A stretch of 64,000 bases of DNA, from the NCBI GenBank assembly GCA_041913905.1, contig JAYSEK010000002.1:124001-188000 (forward strand), given 5' to 3'. Shown piece after piece: positions 1 to 8,403 of the stretch. This DNA is from Roseateles_B sp041913905. Lineage in GTDB: Bacteria; Pseudomonadota; Gammaproteobacteria; Burkholderiales; Burkholderiaceae_C. Position 1 is the first letter of the stretch; each line of letters starts with the position of its first letter. The notes beneath the pieces were generated by a model, which was not told the DNA's origin, made no database searches, and saw only the letters and a list, made by a program, of their open reading frames with translations. The translations under genes and the position numbers were made by a program.

Positions 1-148
1 CGGCGGCATTGCGCTCGATCTGCATCTTGCTGGTGACCAGCGTCTTCGCCGGATCAAGGTCGAAGGTCAGGTCGACGGTACGGATCCAGTAGGCCGGAGC
101 CACGTAGTCTTCGCGGCGGATCAGGGCGGTGGTGCCTTCACGCATCAT
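1..148 (-). CDS. pepN: Aminopeptidase N, N-terminal fragment (runs off the window)
   Basis: Only the first 49 codons are inside the window; the gene continues to the left. The visible N-terminus (MMREGTTALIRREDYVAPAY, then IRTVDLTFDLDPAKTLVTS) matches the start of the beta-sheet N-terminal domain of PepN-type M1 zinc aminopeptidases, which remove N-terminal residues from peptides in the cytoplasm. The catalytic HExxH site lies outside the window. The start at 148 is favoured because GAGG lies 9 nt upstream of the first of two consecutive ATG codons. The family call rests on this short segment. Confidence 0.75.
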   Translation of the reverse strand, partial: MMREGTTALIRREDYVAPAYWIRTVDLTFDLDPAKTLVTSKMQIERNAA

Positions 149-296
149 GGCGGGCTTCCTCGTTGTGTTTGTCATTGCCCGGGCTCGTGACCCGAAGCTG
201 TTGAATTCAATCAGGAGAGACGCGAACGTCGGCACGCCCCAGCCTGCATTCCCCAGCGGGTCCCGCTGATCCGGCTCCGCCGGTCAGCCGGGGCCG

Positions 297-310
297 CCCC
301 CTCGAGGGGG
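297..310. repeat. GC-rich intergenic palindrome downstream of prfB
   Basis: A perfect 14-base palindrome (CCCCCTCGAGGGGG) lies in the GC-rich pepN–prfB interval, flanked by further short GC inverted repeats. It could stop or pause prfB transcription on the minus strand, but no T-run follows. The rest of 149–337 shows no gene. Confidence 0.4.
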
Positions 311-337
311 CCGGCGCAGCCGGTAGGGGGTGGGTCA

Positions 338-1442
338 TCAGACGCCTTGTTTCAGCGAAGCAGTGATGAAGGCGTCCAGGTCGCCATCCAGCACCTTCTG
401 GGTATTGGAGACTTCCACGTTGGTGCGCAGATCCTTGATGCGGCTCTGGTCCAGCACGTAGGAGCGGATCTGGTGGCCCCAGCCCACGTCCGTCTTGCTG
501 TCCTCAAGCTTCTGCTGCTCGGCCATGCGCTTCTTCATTTCATGGTCGTACAGGCGCGAACGCAGGCGGCGCCAGGCCACGTCACGGTTGCTGTGCTGCG
601 AGCGGCCGTCCTGGCACTGCACCACGATGCCCGTGGGGATGTGGGTCAGGCGCACGGCCGAGTCGGTCTTGTTGATGTGCTGGCCGCCGGCGCCGGAGGC
701 GCGGAAGGTGTCGGTGCGCACGTCGGCCGGGTTGATGTCGATCTCGATCGAGTCATCGATTTCCGGATAGACGAACAGCGAGGCAAAGGAGGTGTGGCGC
801 CCACCCGAGGAGTCGAAGGGGCTCTTGCGCACCAGGCGGTGCACGCCGGTCTCGGTGCGCAGCAGGCCGAAGGCGTACTCACCCTCCACCTTGATGGTCG
901 CGCTCTTGATGCCGGCCACGTCGCCCGGCGTCTCGTCTTCCATCGTGGTCGTGAAGCCCTTGCGCTCGCAGTACTTCAGGTACTGGCGCAGCAGCATGCC
1001 GGCCCAGTCGCAGGCTTCGGTGCCGCCGGCGCCGGCCTGGATGTCGATGAAGCAGTTGCTGGGGTCGGCCGGGTTGTTGAACATCCGGCGGAACTCCAGT
1101 TCCTCGACCTTCTCGGTCAGCTTGGCCGCGTCGGCCTCGATGGCTTCCAGGCCGCCGATGTCGTTGTCGGCCTTGGACATCTCATAGAGCTCGGTGTTGT
1201 CGGCAAGGTTGCTGCTGAGGTAGTTGATGGTCTCGACCACCTGCTCCAGCGAGCGCTTTTCCTTGCCCAGCTCCTGGGCGCGCTTGGGTTCGTTCCAGAC
1301 GTTGGGGTTCTCCAGCGCCGCATTGACTTCGTTCAACCGCAGGGATTTGCGGTCGTAGTCAAAGATACCCCCTTAGCGCGTCGGTACGCGCTGTCAGGTC
1401 GGCGAGGGTCGTGCCGATTTGGTTGATGCGTTCGATGTCCAT
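338..1442 (-). CDS. prfB: Peptide chain release factor 2 (programmed +1 frameshift)
   Basis: RF2 recognises UGA and UAA stop codons and triggers peptide release on the ribosome. The gene is in two frames: 27 codons from ATG at 1442 end in an in-frame TGA at 1361–1359, and translation resumes one base later at GAC (1360) for 340 codons, giving 367 residues, close to the usual 365. The anticodon-like tripeptide SPF is present (RKSPFDSSGGRH), as is the catalytic GGQ loop (GAGGQHINKTDS). Expression is autoregulated by the frameshift, because low RF2 favours slippage. An annotation starting at 1336 would miss the N-terminal part. Confidence 0.97.
1358..1373 (-). promoter_or_regulatory. prfB +1 programmed frameshift site
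   Basis: Read on the minus strand this is AGG GGG TAT CTT TGA C. The AGGGGG acts as an internal Shine-Dalgarno, CTT is the slippery codon and TGA is the poorly read stop. The arrangement is identical to the classical RF2 frameshift signal, and the frames before and after it were checked to join into one RF2 protein. Confidence 0.97.
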
Positions 1443-1606
1443 GACGGATCCTGATGGTGCCGGCTTGGCCGCCGGGCACAGTCTTTTGAGCAACCGCATA
1501 TTTTAAGCTGTTGCCGCTGCGTTCCTGGCAACCAAAGTGCCGGCATGGGCCCGCCCCGATGCCAGCGAGCCGATGCCTGAGGCACACTGCGCACCGGACG
1601 CCTGCC

Positions 1607-1891
1607 ATGGACCCTCTGCACCAGCCCCCCACGCCTGCCCGCGAACGCCGCCAGCGCCGCTACTGGCGCGCCACGCGCCGACTGACGCTCGGTCTTCTGG
1701 CTGCCTGGACGCTGCTGAGCTTCGGCCTGACCTGGTTTGCCCGCGAACTCAGCTTCAGCTTCTTCGGCTGGCCCTTCAGCTTCTGGCTCGCCTCGCAGGG
1801 TGCGCTGCTGGGCTATCTGCTGATCGTCGGGCTCTACGCCTGGCTGATGGCGCGCCTGGACGAGGAGCACCGCGAGGACGCCGGCGACTGA
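1607..1891 (+). CDS. DUF4212-type small membrane protein
   Basis: 94 residues starting at MDPLHQPP. A basic, Arg-rich N-terminus (ARERRQRRYWRATRR) is followed by two hydrophobic segments (about residues 29–48 and 60–82), separated by aromatic-rich FSFFGWPFSFW, then an acidic tail. This is the pattern of the DUF4212 family, usually the small partner of a sodium:solute symporter encoded next to it. No such large subunit follows; the next gene is a secreted protease. A longer reading from 1511 would add a Pro/Arg-rich tail unlike the family, so the ATG at 1607 is chosen. Confidence 0.72.
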   Translation: MDPLHQPPTPARERRQRRYWRATRRLTLGLLAAWTLLSFGLTWFARELSFSFFGWPFSFWLASQGALLGYLLIVGLYAWLMARLDEEHREDAGD

Positions 1892-2151
1892 GGGGTGAGT
1901 CGAGCGTCCGAGATCCTTCCCGCCGCCTCCTACCCGTCTTTGCCAAGCCCGCGGATCAGGGTTGCTCCGGCTGTCAGTACTGACACTTGGGACAGTTGAC
2001 GGCTCTGTTCATAGTAGATATGGGCCCTGCATGCCGGTTGCATTCCTGGCGCAAGACGCAGGCCCGTCCCCGGCGCCGCAATGGCCGGCAGTACTCCGTT
2101 GCGACGCTTCACCCGCGGCACCGACCGCGTCTCCACCCAGAGAGATCGTCC

Positions 2152-4020
2152 ATGAAGCGTATGTTTGTTTCCCCGCCGTCCCGCTCGTCCAGCCCCAGCC
2201 GGCAGCCCCTGCCGGCGCTGACGCTGGCTTGCCTTGCCGCCAGCCTGGCTACCTCGGCCCTGGCCGCCGAGGGCACCGAGCTGGGTAGCGCCAGCACCCT
2301 GATCCAGACCCTGAAGCAGCAGCACCAGGGCCGCCAAGCCCTGAGCCTGCAGGCTCAGGACGGTGCCCAGCTTCCCGTGCTGGTGCGCGATTTCTTCGAG
2401 CAAGGCGGCCGGGTGTCCATCTCCGGCCGGCATCGCGACGCCGAGGACTCGATGTTCTTTCTCAAGGGCGACGGCAAGACCCTGCGCGGTTTCCTGGTGC
2501 TGCACGGGCAGAACAAGGCCTGGGAATACAGCACCGACGCGCGCGGCGTGGTCAGCGTTCGGCCGGTGCCCTTGAGCCGCGTCTACCCGGACCTGGACGA
2601 GGACTTCCAGCGCAGCAACCGCAGCACGGCCAGCCTGGCCCAGATCGCAGCGGCCCATCCGGTCTACAGCCCGATGGCGCTGCGCCAGGCCCCGCACATC
2701 GGCCCCTACAACAACCAGGACGTCACCAAGCTGGAGAGCAAGCCCGGCAGCCCCTACGTCTTCTACCTGAACACGGCCGCGGTGATGAGCGGCAGCACGC
2801 CGCTCAACGGCGTGACCAAGGAGCAGATGTACCGCGCCTGGCAGTCGGTGGCGGACCAGTACTCCATGCTGCAGCTCAACGTCACCACCAACAAGGCAGT
2901 CTATGACGCCGCCCGCACGGCCAATGTGCTGCGCACCGGCGTCATCAATTTCGTCAACCAGGACGGGCGCAGCTTCGCGCCGGTGCACTCCTTCGGCACG
3001 ACCTCGGCCGGCACGCTCTACCGCAACCCGGCCAGCGGCTTCGACTACGGCTACGGCATCGGCATGACGGGCGCGCATGAGGTCGGGCACCAGATGGGCA
3101 TGCTGCATGACGGCGGCGGCAGCGGCGGCGAATACTTCGAAGGCATTGCGGCCTACCAGTGGGGGCCCATCATGGGCAACTACTGGATGGGCGGCTCCTG
3201 GACCAACCAGCTCTTCACCTGGAGCAAGGGTGAGTACAACACCGCCAGCAACAAGGAGGACGACCTCAAGATCATGACGGTCGACGAGGCCGTGCCCTAC
3301 ATGGCCGATGACAACGTCAACGGCAAGGCCCTGGTCCTGCGCGCCGGCGGTGAGATCAACCCGGCCGACAACTGGGGCCAGATCGAGCGCAACACCGACA
3401 CCGATGTCTTCAGCTTCAGCCTCACCAGCGCCGGCACCTTGAACCTGCGGGTCGATCCCATCGAGTACCTGCGCATGCTGGACGTCGACGCCACGATCAC
3501 CACGGCCTCCGGCACCCAGCTGGCGCGCAGCAACCTGTCGGTCAACCGCTCGGCGGAGTTCGTCAACCTCAACCTGGCCGCGGGCGACTACAAGCTCGTC
3601 ATCCAGGGCGGGGCCGAGGGCACGCCGCAGAACGGCTTCTCCAAGTACAGCTCACTGGGCTACTACGCGATGAAGGGCAGCTTGAGCGCCGGTTCCACGC
3701 CCTCGACCATCCCGCTGACCAGCGGCGTGGCCCTGGGCAACCAGTCGGCCTCGACCGGCACCTGGACCTACTACTCCATCCAGGTTCCCGCAGGCAGCAC
3801 CAAGCTGGTGGTCAACCTGAGTGGCAGCAATGGCGACGCCGACCTCTTCGTCGGCGCCGGCCAGAAGCCGACCGGCACCAGCTACGCCTGCAAGTCCGAC
3901 GGCTCCACGAGCACCGAGACCTGCACCGTCAACGCGCCGGTGGCGGGGACCTACTACGTGGGCGTGCAGGCTTACGCCAGCTACAGCGGACTGAGCGTGA
4001 AAGCCACGGTCTCGCCCTGA
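2152..4020 (+). CDS. Secreted zinc metalloprotease (metzincin) with C-terminal PPC domain
   Basis: 622 residues. A signal peptide ends near residue 38 (ATSALA|AEG). The catalytic signature HEVGHQMGMLHD (H309, H313 and H319 as zinc ligands, E310 as base) is the metzincin HExxHxxGxxH, and IMGNYWMG downstream supplies the Met-turn. The last roughly 110 residues form a bacterial pre-peptidase C-terminal (PPC) domain (NLSGSNGDADLFVG, then GTYYVGVQAYASYSG) of the kind removed from secreted proteases; an Asp-containing repeat before it (NTDTDVFSFSL) looks like a second PPC-like domain. It is probably an extracellular protease of the M12B/reprolysin-like group. The start is ATG 2152 after AGAGAG; a longer reading from 1987 lacks a signal peptide at its start. 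Confidence 0.85.
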   Translation: MKRMFVSPPSRSSSPSRQPLPALTLACLAASLATSALAAEGTELGSASTLIQTLKQQHQGRQALSLQAQDGAQLPVLVRDFFEQGGRVSISGRHRDAEDSMFFLKGDGKTLRGFLVLHGQNKAWEYSTDARGVVSVRPVPLSRVYPDLDEDFQRSNRSTASLAQIAAAHPVYSPMALRQAPHIGPYNNQDVTKLESKPGSPYVFYLNTAAVMSGSTPLNGVTKEQMYRAWQSVADQYSMLQLNVTTNKAVYDAARTANVLRTGVINFVNQDGRSFAPVHSFGTTSAGTLYRNPASGFDYGYGIGMTGAHEVGHQMGMLHDGGGSGGEYFEGIAAYQWGPIMGNYWMGGSWTNQLFTWSKGEYNTASNKEDDLKIMTVDEAVPYMADDNVNGKALVLRAGGEINPADNWGQIERNTDTDVFSFSLTSAGTLNLRVDPIEYLRMLDVDATITTASGTQLARSNLSVNRSAEFVNLNLAAGDYKLVIQGGAEGTPQNGFSKYSSLGYYAMKGSLSAGSTPSTIPLTSGVALGNQSASTGTWTYYSIQVPAGSTKLVVNLSGSNGDADLFVGAGQKPTGTSYACKSDGSTSTETCTVNAPVAGTYYVGVQAYASYSGLSVKATVSP

Positions 4021-4039
4021 GACCGGTGCTGGGGCTGCA

Positions 4040-4960
4040 TCAGCCCAGGAAGCCCTCCAGCACCGCGGCCAGCGCCGCCGGCTGGTCGTGGTGCAGCATG
4101 TGGGCAGCGTCGTCCAGGCGGGCGCGCTGCAACCGGGGCACGAGGGCGATGCGGGCCTCGAAGTCCTCACGGGGATAGCGCTTGCCCCACCACTGGCTCA
4201 GCTCGGTGAGGGCGCCCTCCACCCACAGGGTCGGGGCCTGGATGGCCTGCCAGCAGGCCAGGGCCTCGGCCTTGCGGTAGAGCACGGGGTTGGTCCGCTT
4301 GTGGGCCGGGTCGCCGAGGATGTGGAAGGCGCCGTCGCGCAGCTCGGACCACTGCGGCGCCAGCCAGGCCGCCTTGTCCGCCGAGAGGCGCGGATTGGTC
4401 TTCATCAGGCGCTGGGCGACCTCTTCCAGGCTGGTGTAGGTCTTCAGCAACTGCGGCATCTTCAGCTCGTCCAGCCACTGCCGCAGGCGCTTCGGGGATT
4501 CCTCGGCCTCGGTGTCGGGCAGGCCGAAGCCCTCCAGGTTGACCAGGCGGCGGATGCGCTCGGGCCGCACACCGGCGTAAGTCATCACGATGTTGCCGCC
4601 CATGCTGTGGCCCAGCAGATCCACGGGGCGGCCGGGGCTGAGGGCATCCAGCAGGGCGTCGAGGTCACCCAGGTAGTCGGGGAACCAGTAGGCGTCGCTG
4701 GCCGTCCAGTCGCTGAGGCCGAAGCCGCGCCAGTCCATGGCCACCACATGGCGATCCGAGGGCAGGGCGTCGACCACGAACTGGAAGGACGCGCCCACGT
4801 CCATCCAGCCATGCAGCATCACCAGCAGCGGTCGCTCGGACGATTCCATCGAGGCATCGCCCCAGTGCAGCACGTGGTGATGAAGGCCGCGCAGCAGCAG
4901 CATGTCGCTGCGAAAGGGACGGCGTGGCTGATAGGTGGCAGGGGCGGCAGCGGTGTTCAT
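4040..4960 (-). CDS. Alpha/beta hydrolase
   Basis: 306 residues with an alpha/beta-hydrolase fold: the oxyanion motif HGWMDVG near residue 50, the nucleophile elbow GHSMGG (S119) and a C-terminal His (H287 in DAAHMLHH). The cap-region sequence does not identify a substrate. It converges with the protease gene at 4020 with only 19 bases between the stops; the small hairpin GGGCTG-cat-CAGCCC spans its stop codon. The start at 4960 has no Shine-Dalgarno, but TAGAGT lies 7 nt upstream of the ATG, a possible leaderless promoter. A reading from 5092 would add 44 residues of low-complexity sequence and is disfavoured. Confidence 0.85.
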   Translation of the reverse strand: MNTAAAPATYQPRRPFRSDMLLLRGLHHHVLHWGDASMESSERPLLVMLHGWMDVGASFQFVVDALPSDRHVVAMDWRGFGLSDWTASDAYWFPDYLGDLDALLDALSPGRPVDLLGHSMGGNIVMTYAGVRPERIRRLVNLEGFGLPDTEAEESPKRLRQWLDELKMPQLLKTYTSLEEVAQRLMKTNPRLSADKAAWLAPQWSELRDGAFHILGDPAHKRTNPVLYRKAEALACWQAIQAPTLWVEGALTELSQWWGKRYPREDFEARIALVPRLQRARLDDAAHMLHHDQPAALAAVLEGFLG

Positions 4961-5183
4961 GGCGCCGACTCTAGCGGTTTGCGGGAGGGGCTGCTGTCCG
5001 TGCCGGGACAGACCCTGGCTGGCGTCGGGATCTCCGGACACAGTGGCTATCGCGCGGTGCGTTCCCAGCGCAGGTCGCGACGGCGGTGGCATAGTCCGGT
5101 GCGGCTCGCAAGGGCAAACCCTCCGCAGCTCTCGGCTTCAATGTGGCCGCTTGCCTTCTTGGATCGAAATCAGGGGTCGTGCA

Positions 5184-5648
5184 GTGACAAACCTCGGGCC
5201 GTGGCACACAGAAGACTTTGACGCGCTGTCCTGGCACGACGTGCATGTACACCGCTTTCGCTTCGCGTCGTTCAACAAGGATGAAGGCAGCGCTGAACTC
5301 GTCCTTGATCTGGACTACATCCTGAAATGGGAGCTGTCCGCGGACCAGTGCCTGTTCACCCTCTGTCGCGCTGAGCTCACCTTCCATCAGGTTTTCGGGC
5401 TCAAGCTCGATCTTGACTACGCGACGCCCAAGGCAGGCATGTGCCCCTTCATGATCGATGGCATTTACCGAGAAATGCTGGAATATCCCACGGGGTTCAA
5501 GTCATTCCGTTGGCATATCGCCCTCAGCTGCCCGGAGGGCTCCTTGCGGTTCGAGGCGCCGGCATTCACGCAGATGCTGATCGGGACGCCCGTCGTCAAG
5601 ACGGGCATTCAGTCGCTGACCTCGCAAGAACGTGACGCTACGGCCTAG
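5184..5648 (+). CDS. Hypothetical protein
   Basis: 154 residues, not recognised. It starts at GTG 5184 with AGGGG about 7 nt upstream; no ATG at the start of the protein-like region competes. The sequence is acidic and rich in aromatics with alternating hydrophobic beta-strand-like segments (HVHRFRF, AELVLDLDYILKW, LSADQCLFTLCRAELTFH). There is no signal peptide or membrane segment, so it is probably cytoplasmic. It lacks the low-complexity Arg/Pro pattern of shadow frames here, and the opposite frames are poorer, supporting a real gene. The function is unknown. Confidence 0.65.
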   Translation: MTNLGPWHTEDFDALSWHDVHVHRFRFASFNKDEGSAELVLDLDYILKWELSADQCLFTLCRAELTFHQVFGLKLDLDYATPKAGMCPFMIDGIYREMLEYPTGFKSFRWHIALSCPEGSLRFEAPAFTQMLIGTPVVKTGIQSLTSQERDATA

Positions 5649-5676
5649 GTCCGGCCAGTCGAGCCAGAATCCGCCC

Positions 5677-6168
5677 ATGGACCAACCAGCCTTCCTCATC
5701 CGCCCCGCCGAACCACGCGACCTAGCCGCCATCGTTGCCCTCATCCGCGAACTGGCCGACTTCGAGCAGCTCACGCATTTGCTGAAGGTCGACGAAGACC
5801 GGCTGCGGCCGCATCTCTTCGGCCCTCAGCCCAAGGCCGAGGCGCTGGTGGCGGAGGACGGCGAAGGCCGCATCGCGGCCTTCGCGCTCTTCTTCCACAA
5901 TTTCTCGACCTTCCTGGCCCAACCGGGGCTGTACCTCGAAGACCTGTATGTGCAACCGGCCTACCGCGGCACGGGCCTGGGCCGGCAGTTGCTGACCCGG
6001 CTGGCGCAGTTGGCGGTGGAGCGCGGCTGCGGGCGCTTCGAGTGGAGCGTGCTGGATTGGAACCAGCGCGCCATCGCCTTCTACGAGGGCATGGGCGCCA
6101 CGGTGATGCCGGACTGGCGCATCTGCCGCGTCAGCGGCGAGGCGCTGCAGGCCTTGGGCAGGGGCTGA
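5677..6168 (+). CDS. GNAT-family N-acetyltransferase
   Basis: 163 residues. It has the acetyl-CoA pyrophosphate-binding motif (YVQPAYRGTGLGRQLL) and the typical strand-5 region (SVLDWNQRAIAFYEGMGA). FFHNFSTFLAQPGLYLEDLYV resembles the diamine/thialysine-acetyltransferase branch, so a polyamine-like or amino-acid-like substrate is possible but not established. The start MDQPAFLIRPA is preceded by CAGAAT and 6 nt, with no Shine-Dalgarno, so a leaderless mRNA is possible. It lies 28 nt after the preceding gene. Confidence 0.85.
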   Translation: MDQPAFLIRPAEPRDLAAIVALIRELADFEQLTHLLKVDEDRLRPHLFGPQPKAEALVAEDGEGRIAAFALFFHNFSTFLAQPGLYLEDLYVQPAYRGTGLGRQLLTRLAQLAVERGCGRFEWSVLDWNQRAIAFYEGMGATVMPDWRICRVSGEALQALGRG

Positions 6169-6189
6169 GCGTCCGCTGCCGTGCTGGCC

Positions 6190-6531
6190 TCAGAGCCAGT
6201 CCTTGAGTCGCTCCGGCGGGCGGGCGATCAGCGCCTGCTCGCCGCGCACGACGATGGGCCGCTGCAGCAACTGCGGGTGGTGCAGCAGGGCGTCCAGCAA
6301 TTGCTCGTCGCTGAGGCTGGCGTCGGCCAGGCCCAGTTCGGCGTAGAGCGTTTCGCTGCTGCGCAGCAAATCGCGCACCGGCAGGCCCAGCTGGCGCACC
6401 AGGGCTTTCAGGGTGCCCAGGTCGGGCGGCGTCTTCAGGTACTCGATGACTTCGGGAGCCAGGCCAGCGTCCTGCAGGAGGGCCAGGGCTTCGCGGGACT
6501 TGGAGCAGCGGGGGTTGTGGAAAATCTTCAT
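6190..6531 (-). CDS. ArsC-family arsenate reductase-like protein
   Basis: 113 residues of thioredoxin-like ArsC/YfgD fold. The N-terminus MKIFHNPRCSKSREAL holds the catalytic Cys (C9) in the family HNPxCxxS motif; RPIVVR and ARPPE supply the Arg residues that bind the oxyanion in true arsenate reductases. The length fits the glutathione/glutaredoxin-dependent class. There are no ars genes nearby, so it may be a housekeeping YfgD-type protein rather than part of an arsenic-resistance operon. It converges with the GNAT gene and is divergent from the acyl-CoA synthetase. Confidence 0.82.
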   Translation of the reverse strand: MKIFHNPRCSKSREALALLQDAGLAPEVIEYLKTPPDLGTLKALVRQLGLPVRDLLRSSETLYAELGLADASLSDEQLLDALLHHPQLLQRPIVVRGEQALIARPPERLKDWL

Positions 6532-6669
6532 GATCGCTGGGCAACAAGAGAAAACGCCGCCGGTGTAAAGAAGGCAGTGTAGAGCTGCTGGCTTGGTGGA
6601 ATCCATGAGCAAGGGGCCCGGCCAGGTCGTTAGCATCCCTCGCTTGATCTGCCGACGCGAGGTATGCCC

Positions 6670-8403
6670 ATGGCCCAGGTCTCTACCGCTGCTGCACCCG
6701 AGCGCCTGGCCGGGAGCCCGGAGGATGCCTATGCGGCGCTGCATGCCGGCTTTCGCTGGAAGGTGCCGCCGGACTTCAGCCTTGCCGAGGCCTGCTGCGC
6801 CCGCTGGGCGCGCGAGACGCCGGAGGCGCCGGCCGTCCTGTTTGACAGCGACAGCGGCTGCCGCGCCAGCTACAGCTACGGCCAGCTGCAGCGCGCCGCC
6901 AACCGCCTGGCCAACGCGCTGCAGCGGCGCGGCGTGCAGCCAGGCGATCGCGTGGCGCTGGTGCTGCCGCAGCGCTTCGAGACGGCCGTCGCGCACATTG
7001 CCATCAACCAGCTGGGCGCGGTAGCGGTACCGCTGTCCATGCTCTTCGGTCCCGAGGCCTTGCAATACCGCCTGCAGGACAGCGGCGCCGTGCTGGCCAT
7101 CGCCGAAGGCAGCGTGTTGCCGGTCTTGCGCGGGCTGCGCGAGGCCTGCCCGGCGCTGCGGGAAGTCATCGCCGTGGGCGAGGGCGCCGGGCCCGGCGAG
7201 ACCGCCTGGCTGACCGCATTGCAAGCCGAGGATGCGCGCTTCAGCGCCCGCGCCGCGCATGCGGACGCCGCTGCGGTGCTGATCTACACCAGCGGCACCA
7301 CCGGGCCGCCCAAGGGAGCGCTGATTCCGCAGCGCGCCTTGATCGGCAACCTCAGCGGCTTTGTCGCCAGCCAGAACTGGTTCGGCTTCGATCCCTTCGA
7401 CCCCAGCCGCCGCAGCGAGGCGGTGTTCTGGTCGCCCGCCGACTGGGCCTGGACCGGCGGGCTGATGGACGCCCTCTTGCCCACGCTGTATTTCGGCCGC
7501 CCCATCGTGGCCTACCAGGGCCGCTTCTCGCCACAGCGGGCTTTCGAGCTGATGCAGCAGCATGGCGTGACGCACAGCTTTCTGTTTCCCACGGCGCTCA
7601 AGGCGATGATGAAGGCCGTGCCCGAGCCGCGGCGGCATTACCGCTTGCAGCTCGAAGCCGTGATGAGCGCCGGCGAGGCCGTGGGCGACGCCGTCTTCCG
7701 CTGGTGCCAGCAGGCCCTGGGCGTGACGGTCAACGAGATGTTCGGCCAGACCGAGATCAACTACGTGGTGGGCAACTGCAGCCGCCTGTGGCCCGCGCGA
7801 CCGGGCAGCATGGGACGGGCCTATCCGGGCCACCGGGTGGCCGTGATCGATGAGTCAGGCAAGACCTGTCCCCCGGGTGTCCCGGGTGATGTGGCGGTGC
7901 ACCGCCGCGACCTGCACGGCGACCTGGATCCCGTCTTCTTCCTGGGCTACTGGAACCGGCCCGAGGCCACCGCCGCCAAGTTCGCCGGCGATCCGCTGGA
8001 CAGCTGGTGCCGCACCGGCGACACGGCCGTGATGGATGCCGACGGCTACCTCTGGTACCAAGGGCGCAGCGACGATGTCTTCAAGTCCGCGGGCTACCGC
8101 ATCGGCCCCAGCGAAATCGAGAACTGCCTGGTCAAGCATCCGGCGGTGGCCAACGCGGCGGTCGTGCCCAAGCCCGATGCCGAGCGCGGTGCCCTGGTCA
8201 AGGCCTTCGTGGTGCTGGCGCCCGGCCATCGCGGTGACGCGGAACTGGTCGAGGCCCTGCAGTCCCTGGTCAAGGGCCAGCTGGCGCCGTACGAGTACCC
8301 CAAGGAGATCGAGTTCATCGAGACCCTGCCCATGACCACCACGGGCAAGGTGCAGCGTGCGGTGCTGCGGCAGCTGGAGGCGCTGCGCGCGCAACAGCCC
8401 TGA
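6670..8403 (+). CDS. AMP-dependent acyl-CoA synthetase
   Basis: 577 residues of the ANL superfamily, activating a carboxylic acid to its acyl-AMP and then acyl-CoA. Visible motifs are the P-loop-like YTSGTTGPPKGAL, the adenine-binding NEMFGQTEIN, the hinge region YQGRSDDVFKSAGYRIGPSEIE and the C-terminal catalytic Lys in TTTGKVQRAV. It resembles the medium-chain/AcsA-like group; the acid substrate cannot be read from sequence. Two ATGs lie six bases apart (6664, 6670); GAGG is too close to the first and well spaced for the second. Confidence 0.9.
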   Translation: MAQVSTAAAPERLAGSPEDAYAALHAGFRWKVPPDFSLAEACCARWARETPEAPAVLFDSDSGCRASYSYGQLQRAANRLANALQRRGVQPGDRVALVLPQRFETAVAHIAINQLGAVAVPLSMLFGPEALQYRLQDSGAVLAIAEGSVLPVLRGLREACPALREVIAVGEGAGPGETAWLTALQAEDARFSARAAHADAAAVLIYTSGTTGPPKGALIPQRALIGNLSGFVASQNWFGFDPFDPSRRSEAVFWSPADWAWTGGLMDALLPTLYFGRPIVAYQGRFSPQRAFELMQQHGVTHSFLFPTALKAMMKAVPEPRRHYRLQLEAVMSAGEAVGDAVFRWCQQALGVTVNEMFGQTEINYVVGNCSRLWPARPGSMGRAYPGHRVAVIDESGKTCPPGVPGDVAVHRRDLHGDLDPVFFLGYWNRPEATAAKFAGDPLDSWCRTGDTAVMDADGYLWYQGRSDDVFKSAGYRIGPSEIENCLVKHPAVANAAVVPKPDAERGALVKAFVVLAPGHRGDAELVEALQSLVKGQLAPYEYPKEIEFIETLPMTTTGKVQRAVLRQLEALRAQQP

